From the NCBI GenBank assembly GCA_900754755.1, contig CAAEEC010000391.1, positions 1-7,585 of the forward strand: a stretch of 7,585 nt of DNA, in the 5' to 3' direction. Below the pieces are notes generated by a model. It had not been told where the DNA came from, did not search any database, and was given only the letters and a program-made list of their open reading frames with translations. The stretch is from Clostridia bacterium (GTDB lineage Bacteria; Bacillota; Clostridia; Christensenellales; Aristaeellaceae). The first letter of the stretch is position 1, and the number at the start of each line of letters is the position of its first letter. This document shows, piece by piece, positions 1 to 6,554 of this stretch. The translations under genes and the position numbers were made by a program.

Positions 1-35
1 ACCGCTGGCCGCAAATCGTCAGATTTGCAAGCGGT
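1..35. repeat. Hairpin 1 of intergenic hairpin cluster (possibly truncated by window edge)
   Basis: Positions 11-17 (GCAAATC) pair perfectly with 22-28 (GATTTGC) around the four-base loop GTCA. An outer ACCGC (1-5) can pair with GCGGT (31-35) across small internal bulges. The element starts at the window edge, so it may extend further left. CAAATCGT at 12-19 is also the exact complement of ACGATTTG at 70-77, so a longer-range fold with the second hairpin is possible. No coding signal is visible. Whether it acts as DNA or RNA cannot be told from the sequence. Confidence 0.5.
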
Positions 36-44
36 CGGGCAGAT

Positions 45-73
45 TCGTTGGCAAACCGAAGGTTTGTCAACGA
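45..73. repeat. Hairpin 2 of intergenic hairpin cluster
   Basis: Positions 45-57 pair with 61-73 around a three-base GAA loop, giving 13 pairs in RNA with one G-U. The arms are TCGTTGGCAAACC and GGTTTGTCAACGA. A stem this long and regular is unlikely by chance in a gap of 172 bases, particularly with similar stems on both sides. No U-tract follows on either strand, so it is not a classical intrinsic terminator. Confidence 0.6.
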
Positions 74-78
74 TTTGA

Positions 79-117
79 GGGGCTGCGAAAGAACCACAAA
101 AGTTCTTTCACAGCCCC
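79..117. terminator. Long hairpin 3, possible transcription end of the pst-pho operon
   Basis: GGGGCTGCGAAAGAAC (79-94) pairs with GTTCTTTCACAGCCCC (102-117). This makes 15 pairs with a single C/A mismatch and a seven-base loop, CACAAAA. The hairpin lies about 55 bases beyond the phoR stop codon, where a terminator for the minus-strand operon would be expected. The tail on the minus strand (TCAAATCG) is poor in U, and so is the plus-strand tail (TTCTAGCC), so it lacks the canonical U-tract. It may instead be a dispersed palindromic repeat or an mRNA-stabilising 3' structure. The stem is seen directly; the terminator role is inferred. Confidence 0.45.
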
Positions 118-172
118 TTCTAGCCATTGATACAGTTCCCGTTTGCCCGATAAGGCCCGCCCATGCGATTTG

Positions 173-1804
173 CTACGGGAACCGTACGGAAATCTTCGTG
201 CCCTTGCCCAGTTCGCTGGAGAGCGAAATCTGCGCGTTATGGAGTTTCGCGATGTGCTTCACGATGGACAACCCCAGCCCCGTGCCGCCCGCCTCGCGGG
301 AACGGCTCTTATCCACGCGGTAGAACCGCTCAAAGATTTTCTGCTGATCCTGCTGATCCACGCCGATGCCCGTGTCTTCCACCGTCAGGCAGCCATTTTT
401 GACCGACACGCGCACGCTACCCTTTTCCACATTGTATTTGATCGCGTTATCCACCAGGTTGCGCACCATTTCTTCCAACAAGGCGCGCGCGCCCGTAACC
501 AGGGAATCGTCCCCTTCCACGGCAAGCGCGATGCCTTGCTTTTCCGCCAGCGGGCGCATGCGTTCCGCCGCTTCTTTGGCGATTTCGCCCAGGTTCACAA
601 TCTGCATCTGCGCGTCCGGCGCGCCCTCATCCAGCTTGGAAAGGCGCATAATGTCATCGATCAACACCAGCAGGCGGCCCGCTTCATCGAGAATCTTCTG
701 CCCAAAGCCCTGCGCGTCCTCCGGCTTGGCCAGCCCGGAAGCGAGCAATTCGGCATAGCCCGCCACCGTGGTGAGCGGGGTTTTCAGCTCGTGGGACACG
801 TTGGCGGAAAATTCGCGCCGCATGTGCTCCGCCGCGTAGCGCTCGCTCACATCCGGCATCAGGAGCACCACGCCGCCGCCCTTGACCGGGTTCGCCATGG
901 CCTGATACTGGCGGCCATCGATTTCCACAATCTGCTCGCAGCGCGCGCCCGCGGCGGCGCGGTCCACAATCTGGGCAATCGCGTGATCCCGCGTGAGCTT
1001 GAGCAAATGTTCGCCCAGGCAATCGGACGCGGCGCCGAATAGATTGAGCGCGCTGCGGTTCACGGCCAGCACGCGCAAATTGGCGTTGAGCAGCACCAAT
1101 CCTTCGGCCATATTATCGACCACGGCGGTGAACTCCGTCTGCCGCGTTTCCAGCTGCGCCATCTGTTCGCGGATGTGCGCGCCCTGGCGGGAAAGCCGGA
1201 TGAGCAGCGGGGCGAGTTCGTCGTATACGTCGTTGTCCTCGGGGTCATCGAGGTTCAGGCCGTTGATGGGATCCACCAGCTTGCGCGCGGCCTGGCGCGC
1301 CACCAGCGCGCACAGCACGATCATAATTCCGAACAGCAGCGCGAAGATCCACAGCATCCGGTACACGCTTCCCAGCGCGGTTTCGTGCGTTTCCGAAAGG
1401 CGCAAAGCCGTGCCATCGGCGAGCCGCACGGCAAAATAGTGCGTGCGCTCTCGCAGCGTATCGGAAAGCCGCGAGCCGCCGCCCGCGCCCGAAGAAAACG
1501 CCGCCTGCACTTCCGGGCGGTCCGCGTGGTTCTCCATCTGCGCGCTGTCCGCTTCGCTATCGAACAGCACGCTGCCATCCTGGGCGATCCAGGTCACGCG
1601 CGTGCCCGGCACAAAGCTTTCCAAAAACGCTTGCGGATCCGCGGCCTGGTTCATGCCCAGCGCGGCGATGCGGGCTTCCCGCTCCACCGAATCGTCCAAT
1701 TCTTCGGTTGTCGTATCGTAAAATGCCCATAGCAAAGTCGCGCCCAAAAGCAGCACCGCCGCAAGCGCCACCGCCATCATGCGCCAGAAAATTGCCCGCT
1801 TCAC
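173..1804 (-). CDS. phoR: Phosphate-regulon sensor histidine kinase PhoR
   Basis: Membrane sensor kinase of 543 residues that phosphorylates, and probably dephosphorylates, PhoB in response to phosphate supply. Membrane segments lie at about 9-29 and 149-171. They enclose an extracytoplasmic sensor of about 120 residues with the clostridial PhoR pattern (DGSVLFDSEAD, ENHADRPEVQ near 76-100). Next come a short HAMP-like or linker stretch (172-215) and a PAS-like segment (about 223-320). The dimerisation domain carries the H-box SHELKTPLTT, with His338 as the predicted phosphorylation site. The ATPase domain has the N-box (NLVDNAIKYN, 449-458), G1 (DTGIG, 477-481), F-box (FERFYRVD, 491-498) and G2 (GGTGLGL, 506-512). 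The start is GTG at 1804, which overlaps the phoB stop as GTGA, with GGAGGGGG upstream inside phoB. Last gene of the operon; stop TAG. It appears intact. Confidence 0.95.
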   Translation of the reverse strand: MKRAIFWRMMAVALAAVLLLGATLLWAFYDTTTEELDDSVEREARIAALGMNQAADPQAFLESFVPGTRVTWIAQDGSVLFDSEADSAQMENHADRPEVQAAFSSGAGGGSRLSDTLRERTHYFAVRLADGTALRLSETHETALGSVYRMLWIFALLFGIMIVLCALVARQAARKLVDPINGLNLDDPEDNDVYDELAPLLIRLSRQGAHIREQMAQLETRQTEFTAVVDNMAEGLVLLNANLRVLAVNRSALNLFGAASDCLGEHLLKLTRDHAIAQIVDRAAAGARCEQIVEIDGRQYQAMANPVKGGGVVLLMPDVSERYAAEHMRREFSANVSHELKTPLTTVAGYAELLASGLAKPEDAQGFGQKILDEAGRLLVLIDDIMRLSKLDEGAPDAQMQIVNLGEIAKEAAERMRPLAEKQGIALAVEGDDSLVTGARALLEEMVRNLVDNAIKYNVEKGSVRVSVKNGCLTVEDTGIGVDQQDQQKIFERFYRVDKSRSREAGGTGLGLSIVKHIAKLHNAQISLSSELGKGTKISVRFP

Positions 1805-2454
1805 GTCCTGTCCCCCTCCATGCGGTAGCCCACGCCGCGCACCGTGTGGATTTGCGAACCGCAGCTACCGAGCTTCTGCCGCAGCGTTTGCACGTGCACG
1901 TCCACCGTGCGCGTGCCGCCGAAATAGTCCATGCCCCACACTTCGCTCAGGAGCTGTTCGCGATCGAACGCCGTGCCCGCGTGCGCCATCAGGAAGGAGA
2001 GCAACTCGTATTCCTTGAGCGTGAGCTGCACATTTTGCCCGTTGGCATAAACGGCATGCCGCTTTTCATCCAGCTCGATGCCGCCCACGCGCAGGCCATA
2101 GCCGCCGCGCCGGAGCACAGCCTTCACCCGCGCGATCAGTTCCATCACGCCGAAAGGCTTGGTGATGTAGCCGTCCGCGCCTGCCTCAAAGCCGTCCACG
2201 CGGTTTTCCTCGCCGGAAAGCGCCGTGAGCAGGATCACCGGCACGCGCTTGCGCACGGGGTCCGCGCGCAAGCGGCGCAAAATGGACAGCCCATCCTCGC
2301 CGGGCAGCATGATATCCAGGATGACCAGTTCCGGCGCGGGCAGTTCCATCAGCCGCGAACCATCCTCAAAGCCTTCCGCCTCGAAGCCCGATTGCCGCAG
2401 CGCGTACACAATCAACTCGCGGATGTTGCGGTCGTCCTCCACGGCATAGATCAT
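1801..2454 (-). CDS. phoB: Response regulator PhoB/PhoP, OmpR family
   Basis: Phosphate-responsive DNA-binding response regulator of 217 residues. The receiver domain (about 1-115) has acidic pair Asp7/Asp8, phosphoacceptor Asp47 (VILDIMLPGEDG), Thr77 and Lys99 (YITKPF). The winged-helix domain (about 120-214) has the recognition-helix stretch TRTVDVHVQTLRQKL and the closing motif HTVRGVGYRM, typical of OmpR/PhoB proteins. The start is ATG at 2454. It overlaps the phoU stop as ATGA and has AAGGGGAG just upstream. The reading frame stays open to 2922, but that extension runs through phoU in another frame and precedes the first receiver strand, so it is rejected. The gene immediately precedes its kinase phoR. 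The family and pairing are clear; the PhoB versus PhoP name is a naming choice. By inference it controls the promoter of this same operon. Confidence 0.95.
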   Translation of the reverse strand: MIYAVEDDRNIRELIVYALRQSGFEAEGFEDGSRLMELPAPELVILDIMLPGEDGLSILRRLRADPVRKRVPVILLTALSGEENRVDGFEAGADGYITKPFGVMELIARVKAVLRRGGYGLRVGGIELDEKRHAVYANGQNVQLTLKEYELLSFLMAHAGTAFDREQLLSEVWGMDYFGGTRTVDVHVQTLRQKLGSCGSQIHTVRGVGYRMEGDRT

Positions 2455-3107
2455 CCCATTTTCTCCCCTTTGTGTACGCCGGTGATGGCGAATTCCACCC
2501 ACTCGGCGATGTTCACCGCGTGGTCGCCAATGCGCTCGAAATACTTGGCGATCATCAAAAGATCCAGCGCCTGCGCGCCCATATCGGAATTCTGGTGGAT
2601 CAACTCGATCAGCTCGCGCTTGATCACGTCGAACAGGCCGTCCACCTCGTCGTCCATATCGATCACGGCGCGCGCCAGATCCAAATCGCGGTTGATGAAG
2701 GCGTCCACAGCGCGCTTGACCATGTGCACCGCCTTTTCCGCCATCTTCGGAATGTGCTCCAGCTGCTTGATGTAGCCCTCCTGCGCGATGTAGGAAACGA
2801 TTTCGGAAATGTCCGCCGCCTGGTCGCCCACGCGCTCCATATCCGTCACCATTTTCAGCGCCGCAGAGATGAAGCGCAAATCGCGCGCCACGGGGTGCTG
2901 GCGCAGCAAAAGTTTCAAGCACTGCGATTCGATTTCGCGTTCCTTCTGATCGATCTCGCGATCGTAGCTCACAATGGTGCGCGCCAGTTCCGCGTTGCGC
3001 TGCTCCATGGCCTGCACGCCGGTTTCGATGGCGTATTCGATCATGGAACCCATTTCCAGCAGATGCGTGTTCAGCGCGTCCAGCTCGTCATGAAACCAAT
3101 TCCCCAT
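2451..3107 (-). CDS. phoU: Phosphate transport regulator PhoU
   Basis: Cytoplasmic regulator of 218 residues. In characterised systems PhoU links the Pst transporter to PhoR signalling and restrains phosphate uptake. The protein is all helical by appearance, with two related PhoU domains (about 10-105 and 115-205). Each carries the acidic, metal-binding type of motif: DREIDQKEREIE (49-60) with DMERVGDQAADI (89-100), and DMDDEVDGLFD (150-160) with YFERIGDHAVNIAEW (189-203). The length is normal for the family. The start at 3107 directly follows the pstB stop (TAA at 3108-3110) with no gap. A GGGAGG ribosome binding site lies inside the end of pstB. The stop overlaps phoB. Its position between pstB and phoB fits a bridge from transporter to two-component system. 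Confidence 0.95.
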   Translation of the reverse strand: MGNWFHDELDALNTHLLEMGSMIEYAIETGVQAMEQRNAELARTIVSYDREIDQKEREIESQCLKLLLRQHPVARDLRFISAALKMVTDMERVGDQAADISEIVSYIAQEGYIKQLEHIPKMAEKAVHMVKRAVDAFINRDLDLARAVIDMDDEVDGLFDVIKRELIELIHQNSDMGAQALDLLMIAKYFERIGDHAVNIAEWVEFAITGVHKGEKMG

Positions 3108-3854
3108 TTATCCAAACCTCCCGGTGATATAGTCCTCTGTGCGCGAATCCTTGGGCACGGAGAACAGGGTTTGCGTATCGTCCATTTCCACCAATTCACC
3201 CAGCAGGAAGAAGGCCGTGCGATCAGAAATGCGCAGCGCCTGCTGCATGTTGTGGGTAACGATGGCTATAGTATACTGCGATTTCAGCTCCATGGCAAGC
3301 TCTTCTATGCGCGCGGTGGAAATCGGGTCCAGCGCGCTGGTGGGTTCGTCCATCAGCAGCACCTCCGGCTCCACGGCCAGCGCGCGCGCGATGCACAGCC
3401 GCTGCTGCTGCCCGCCCGAAAGGCCCAGCGCGTTTTTCTTCAGCCGGTCTTTCACTTCGTCCCAAATGGCCGCGCCGCGCAGCGCCTTTTCCACGCACTC
3501 ATCCAGTTGGATTTTGCGCTTCATGCCGTGCGTGCGCGGGCCGAAGGCCACGTTGTCATATATGCTCATGGGGAAGGGATTGGGCTTTTGGAACACCATG
3601 CCCACGCGCTTGCGCAGCAGGTTGACGTCCAGCGCGTAGATATCCTCGCCGTCCAGCGTCACATTGCCTTCCACGCGGCAGCCTTCCACCAGGTCGTTCA
3701 TGCGGTTGAGCGTTTTGAGAAGCGTGGATTTGCCGCAGCCCGACGGCCCGATCATGGCCGTGATCTCGTGCTCGCGAATGGTGAGGTTGATGTTCTTCAG
3801 CGCCTGAAAGCTGCCGTAATACAAATCCAGCCCTTCAACTCGGAATTTATCCAT
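3108..3854 (-). CDS. pstB: Phosphate ABC transporter ATP-binding protein PstB
   Basis: ATPase of 248 residues that powers the PstCA channel from the cytoplasmic face. Motifs in order: Walker [10 protein letters not shown] (36-44), Q-loop Gln89 in [17 protein letters not shown], a strongly PstB-like stretch, signature LSGGQ (145-149), Walker B VLLMDE (165-170) with catalytic Glu170, D-loop SALD (173-176) and switch His201 (VTHNMQQA). The C-terminal [10 protein letters not shown] is also family-typical. The start is ATG at 3854, which has GAGGGG upstream and begins where PstB homology begins. The frame can be opened from TTG at 3869, but that adds five residues and has no better ribosome site. 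The gene overlaps the end of pstA by eight bases (ATGGATAA). It is complete, with no odd residues. Confidence 0.97.
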   Translation of the reverse strand: MDKFRVEGLDLYYGSFQALKNINLTIREHEITAMIGPSGCGKSTLLKTLNRMNDLVEGCRVEGNVTLDGEDIYALDVNLLRKRVGMVFQKPNPFPMSIYDNVAFGPRTHGMKRKIQLDECVEKALRGAAIWDEVKDRLKKNALGLSGGQQQRLCIARALAVEPEVLLMDEPTSALDPISTARIEELAMELKSQYTIAIVTHNMQQALRISDRTAFFLLGELVEMDDTQTLFSVPKDSRTEDYITGRFG

Positions 3855-4695
3855 TGGATCCCCTCGCAATCTTCTTCGCTACCATTGCCGAAAGCGTGTT
3901 CATGGCGAACACGATGATCAGCAACACGGCGGCCGTGGCGTATGCCTCGCCAATGTGCAGCCCCTCATTCGACAAAACGTACATGTGCACCGAAAGCGTG
4001 CGCCCGGATTTCATGATGCTATCGGGCAGGCGGGTGGCCGTGCCCGCGGTGTAGAGCAGCGCCGCCGTTTCGCCCACGATGCGGCCAATGGCCAGAATCA
4101 CGCCCGCCAGCACGCCCGGCATGGCGCTGGGCAGAACGACCTTGAACACCGTGCGCAGCCTGCCCGCGCCCAGGCCAAAGCTGCCCTCGCGGTACAGATC
4201 GGGCACGGCCAGCAGCGCTTCCTCCGTGGAGCGCATGATCAAAGGCAAAATCATGATGGCCAGCGTGAACGCGCCCGCCAGCAGCGAGAGCCGCCAGCCC
4301 AGCGCCGTGACGAAAAACAGCATGCCGAACAGGCCGTACACGATGGACGGAATGCCCGAAAGCGTTTCCGTGGTGAGCCGGATCATCGAGACCAGCTTGC
4401 TGCCGCGCTTGGCGTATTCCACCAGGTAGATCGCCGTGCCAATGGCAAACGGCACGGAAATGATCAGCGCCAGCACGGTCATCACGACGGTGTTAATCAG
4501 AGCGGGTACGAGGGACACGTTATCCGAAGTATAGGTCCAGGCGAACAGGCTGGGCTTCATATACCGCAGCCCCTGGATGAGGACGTAGCCCACCAGCGCC
4601 ACCAAAGCGCCCGTGGCGATGCACGCGGATGCGCGCACCAGCAGGCGGAGCATGAAGCTCACGGGGTCGCGCCGCTTGGCGTGCTGCTTGGCCAT
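3847..4695 (-). CDS. pstA: Phosphate ABC transporter permease PstA
   Basis: Integral membrane permease of 282 residues that pairs with PstC to form the phosphate channel. A basic cytoplasmic N-terminus (KQHAKRRD) is followed by about six membrane segments near 22-42, 65-93, 112-132, 137-156, 195-215 and 252-275. The cytoplasmic coupling loop that contacts the ATPase (EAA-type) is visible as [20 protein letters not shown] (158-177). It is followed by [18 protein letters not shown]. The signature [15 protein letters not shown] (110-124) and [10 protein letters not shown] (204-213) are characteristic of PstA/PstC. The start at 4695 directly follows the pstC stop (TAA at 4696-4698). A strong AGGAGG lies nine bases upstream, within the pstC end. 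The length is typical. Its order after pstC supports the PstA assignment over PstC. Confidence 0.95.
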   Translation of the reverse strand: MAKQHAKRRDPVSFMLRLLVRASACIATGALVALVGYVLIQGLRYMKPSLFAWTYTSDNVSLVPALINTVVMTVLALIISVPFAIGTAIYLVEYAKRGSKLVSMIRLTTETLSGIPSIVYGLFGMLFFVTALGWRLSLLAGAFTLAIMILPLIMRSTEEALLAVPDLYREGSFGLGAGRLRTVFKVVLPSAMPGVLAGVILAIGRIVGETAALLYTAGTATRLPDSIMKSGRTLSVHMYVLSNEGLHIGEAYATAAVLLIIVFAMNTLSAMVAKKIARGSNG

Positions 4696-5535
4696 TTACT
4701 TCATCCTCCTTTTGATCACGGCAAACAGGGCATTGATGAGCAGAATGAACACGAACAGGACGACGGCCGTGGCGATGAGCGCCTCGCGATGCAGATCCGT
4801 GGCATAGCCCATTTCCAGCACGATGTTGGTGGTCATCGTGCGCACGCCATCCAGAATGCTCGAGGGGATGTAGGGCTGGTTGCCCGCCACCATGATCACG
4901 GCCATGGTTTCGCCAATGGCGCGGCCAATGCCCAGCACCACGCCCGCCAGCACGCCCGAGCGCGCGGCGCGCAGCACCACAAAGAACACGCTGCGCTCGT
5001 GCGTGGCGCCCAGTGCGAGCGCGCCTTCATAATACGCTTCTGGCACGGCGCGAATCGCGGATTCCGCCACGCCTATAATTGTAGGAAGAATCATGATGCC
5101 CAGCAGCACCGACGCCGTAAGCGTGCTCATGCCCGTTCCACCGAGCCATTCGCGCACCAGGGGCACCAGCACCACCAACCCGAAAAAGCCATACACGACC
5201 GAAGGGATGCCCGCGAGCAGGTTAATCGCGGGCTTTAGGAACCGATACAGCCGCTTGTTGCAAAAGCGCGCCAGGTACATAGCCGTAAAAATACCCGCCG
5301 GCACGCCCACGATGAGCGCGCCTGCGGTTACATACAGACTGCCGACGATCATCGGCCAGATCCCGTACAGGCCACTGGAAGGCTTCCAGCGCTGGCCCCC
5401 TACGAAATTGAAGAAGCCGATTTCCGCCATGGCCGGTACGCCGTTCGCGAACAGGAACACACAGATGAGGATTACCGCCGCGATCGACGCACAGGCCGTC
5501 AGTGCAAATACCCAGCGCATTACGCGCTCTTTCAT
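4696..5535 (-). CDS. pstC: Phosphate ABC transporter permease PstC
   Basis: Integral membrane permease of 279 residues, partner of PstA. About six membrane segments lie near 10-30, 62-88, 108-128, 138-157, 195-216 and 252-273. A polar extracytoplasmic stretch after the first segment contains FVGGQRWKPSSGLYGIWP (44-61), a PstC-type signature. LLAGIPSVVYGFFGLVVLVP (106-125) and the coupling loop VAESAIRAVPEAYYEGALAL (156-175) are also characteristic. The start is ATG at 5535 and shares four bases (ATGA) with the pstS stop. No clear ribosome binding site precedes it (the upstream sequence is CGGATCTGGCTGA), so translation probably depends on ribosomes finishing pstS. That coupling matters for judging the unusual pstS upstream as a real, translated gene. 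Confidence 0.95.
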   Translation of the reverse strand: MKERVMRWVFALTACASIAAVILICVFLFANGVPAMAEIGFFNFVGGQRWKPSSGLYGIWPMIVGSLYVTAGALIVGVPAGIFTAMYLARFCNKRLYRFLKPAINLLAGIPSVVYGFFGLVVLVPLVREWLGGTGMSTLTASVLLGIMILPTIIGVAESAIRAVPEAYYEGALALGATHERSVFFVVLRAARSGVLAGVVLGIGRAIGETMAVIMVAGNQPYIPSSILDGVRTMTTNIVLEMGYATDLHREALIATAVVLFVFILLINALFAVIKRRMK

Positions 5536-6422
5536 TCAGCCAGATCCGCCCAGTTGGTGATTTCGCCGGTGAAGACCTTGGTAACCTGCTCGCTGGTCAT
5601 ACCGGTCAGGGTGTTTTCGTTGTTCACGATCACCGCGATGCCGTCCATGGCGATGGTGGTGGGCACCAGGCCCGCTTCCAGCTCGGAATCCTTCAGCGCG
5701 CGGCTGGCCATGCCGATGTCGCACACGCCGTTCATGGCGTTGTTCATACCGGTGGTGGAGTCGCTCTGCTGCAGCTCGACGGTGGCGTTCGGGTTCACGG
5801 TGGCATAGGCCTCAATCAGCTTTTCCATGACCGGGGTCACAGAAGAGGAACCGGACACAACCACATTGCCTTCCGCCATGTTGCTCGCATAGGGGGTAAC
5901 CTCGGCGGCTTCCTCGGTGGCCTCTTCGGTGGTTTCCTCAGTGGCCTCTTCGGTGGTTTCTTCCGCGGCGGCCTCGTCGGTCACGACCGGGATGTAGCCG
6001 TTCTCCAGGATGACGGCCTGGCCCTGCTCGGAGAGGATAAAGTTGATGAAATCCTGCGCAACTTCGCTCACTTCAGCGCCGGTGGCGATGTTGAACGGAC
6101 GGGACACGGTGTATTCGCCGCTGAGGATGGTGTCGACGCTCGCCTCGACGCCGTCGATGGTGAGGGCCTTCACGGTCTCATTCAGGGAGCCCAGGGAGAT
6201 GTAACCGATCGCGTCGGGGTTGCCCTGCACGGTGGTCATCATAACGGCGGTGGAGTTGGTGATGATGGCCTCGGGAACCATCTCTTCGATGCCGAACAGC
6301 TCGGTGAACGCGCTGAGCGTGCCGGAGCCGTCTTCACGGGTAAGAACGGTGATCTCGCCTTCCGCCACGGCCGCGACGGAGACCAGCATAAGGGCCAATA
6401 CAATGCTGAGAATCTTCTTCAT
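5532..6422 (-). CDS. pstS: Phosphate-binding protein PstS, circularly permuted
   Basis: Extracytoplasmic phosphate receptor for the PstCAB importer; 296 residues. A signal peptide (1-20, KK start, hydrophobic core, AVA cleavage site) has no lipobox cysteine; the only Cys is 234. The order of conserved blocks is reversed by halves. The normally C-terminal half comes first: ITVLTREDGSGT (24-35), NSTAVMMTTV (56-65), AIGYISLGSL (71-80), SRPFNI (107-112), DFINFILSEQGQAV and NGYIPV (141-146). A Glu/Thr/Ala linker follows (about 147-185). Then comes the normally N-terminal half: SGSSSVTPVMEKL (190-202), QSDSTTG (219-225), CDIGMASRAL (234-243), AMDGIAVIVNN (258-268) and KVFTGEITNWADL (282-294). Predicted phosphate contacts Arg29, Ser33-Gly34-Thr35, the SSSVT turn and Ser222 are all kept. 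The start at 6422 has AAGGAGGA eight bases upstream. The stop overlaps pstC. Total length is normal. Assignment as PstS is firm; the permutation is read directly from block order. Confidence 0.93.
   Translation of the reverse strand: MKKILSIVLALMLVSVAAVAEGEITVLTREDGSGTLSAFTELFGIEEMVPEAIITNSTAVMMTTVQGNPDAIGYISLGSLNETVKALTIDGVEASVDTILSGEYTVSRPFNIATGAEVSEVAQDFINFILSEQGQAVILENGYIPVVTDEAAAEETTEEATEETTEEATEEAAEVTPYASNMAEGNVVVSGSSSVTPVMEKLIEAYATVNPNATVELQQSDSTTGMNNAMNGVCDIGMASRALKDSELEAGLVPTTIAMDGIAVIVNNENTLTGMTSEQVTKVFTGEITNWADLAE
5912..5959. repeat. Two-copy 24-base tandem repeat in pstS encoding the linker
   Basis: Units 5912-5935 and 5936-5959 are identical except for one base (G or A at the fifth position). 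On the minus strand they encode ETTEEATE twice (residues 155-162 and 163-170 of PstS). The repeat forms the core of the acidic linker that joins the normally C-terminal half to the normally N-terminal half. In-frame 24-base units can expand or contract without breaking the gene, so linker length may vary between strains. Confidence 0.85.
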
Positions 6423-6430
6423 GGTTTTCT

Positions 6431-6438
6431 TCCTCCTT
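6431..6438 (-). promoter_or_regulatory. Ribosome binding site of pstS
   Basis: The minus strand reads AAGGAGGA followed by eight bases and ATG at 6422. This near-perfect site fixes the pstS start. It rules out the 38-residue upstream extension to 6536, which would run through the promoter region. Confidence 0.85.
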
Positions 6439-6454
6439 GTCTTAGTACGGGCAT

Positions 6455-6481
6455 AGTATAGCGCGCATATGTAAAAGACAA
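6455..6481 (-). promoter_or_regulatory. Candidate pst operon promoter
   Basis: On the minus strand TATACT (6460 to 6455) matches the -10 consensus at five of six bases. The best -35-like match is TTGTCT (6481 to 6476), four of six, with a short 15-base spacer. A weak -35 is common where a PhoB-type activator is required, which fits a phosphate-regulated promoter. The distance from the -10 to the pstS start is about 32 bases. No mapped start site supports it; this is pattern matching. Confidence 0.4.
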
Positions 6482-6535
6482 ATACGAGGAAAATCAAATG
6501 CAATCGATAAAACCGCGGCGACAAATCGCGCGGCA
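6471..6535 (-). promoter_or_regulatory. AT-rich patch upstream of the pst promoter, possible PhoB binding region
   Basis: Within an otherwise GC-rich region, the minus strand here carries repeated T-rich words: ATTTGTC twice, TTTTATC, ATTTGATTTTCC and TTTTACAT. One pair (ATTTTCC and ATTTGTC) is spaced 11 bases apart, as expected for PhoB/PhoP direct repeats. The other words are not cleanly phased at 11, so a real Pho box is only a possibility. Confidence 0.25.
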
Positions 6536-6554
6536 AACGCGGCCTTTACACAGG

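Noticed and set aside
1..120. Hairpin cluster as a CRISPR array
   Set aside because: The three stems differ in sequence and length, and there are no equal repeats with regular spacers.
143..1042. 299-codon open frame on the plus strand opposite phoR
   Set aside because: Antisense to the conserved kinase domain; no homology pattern or start signal. The other plus-strand frames at 1175-1732 and 1708-2775 are rejected for the same reason.
1801..2922. Longer 373-codon version of the response regulator
   Set aside because: The extra 156 codons overlap phoU in a different frame and precede the normal receiver start. The ATG at 2454 has a ribosome site and the ATGA overlap.
2472..3917. 481-codon open frame on the plus strand opposite phoU and pstB
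   Set aside because: It is exactly antisense to two well-supported genes, is rich in His, Gln and Arg as expected from the reverse of GC-biased codons, and has no recognisable domain.
3955..5238. 427-codon open frame on the plus strand opposite pstA and pstC
   Set aside because: Antisense shadow of two membrane protein genes. Its composition (long His/Gln/Arg runs) is the mirror of hydrophobic codons and it has no ribosome binding site.
5532..6422. pstS as a pseudogene or as two fragments
   Set aside because: There is one uninterrupted frame with signal peptide, both halves of the fold and all binding motifs, and a stop coupled to pstC. Only the order of blocks is abnormal.
5532..6536. Longer pstS starting at 6536
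   Set aside because: The added 38 residues run through the promoter and ribosome site and would bury the signal peptide.
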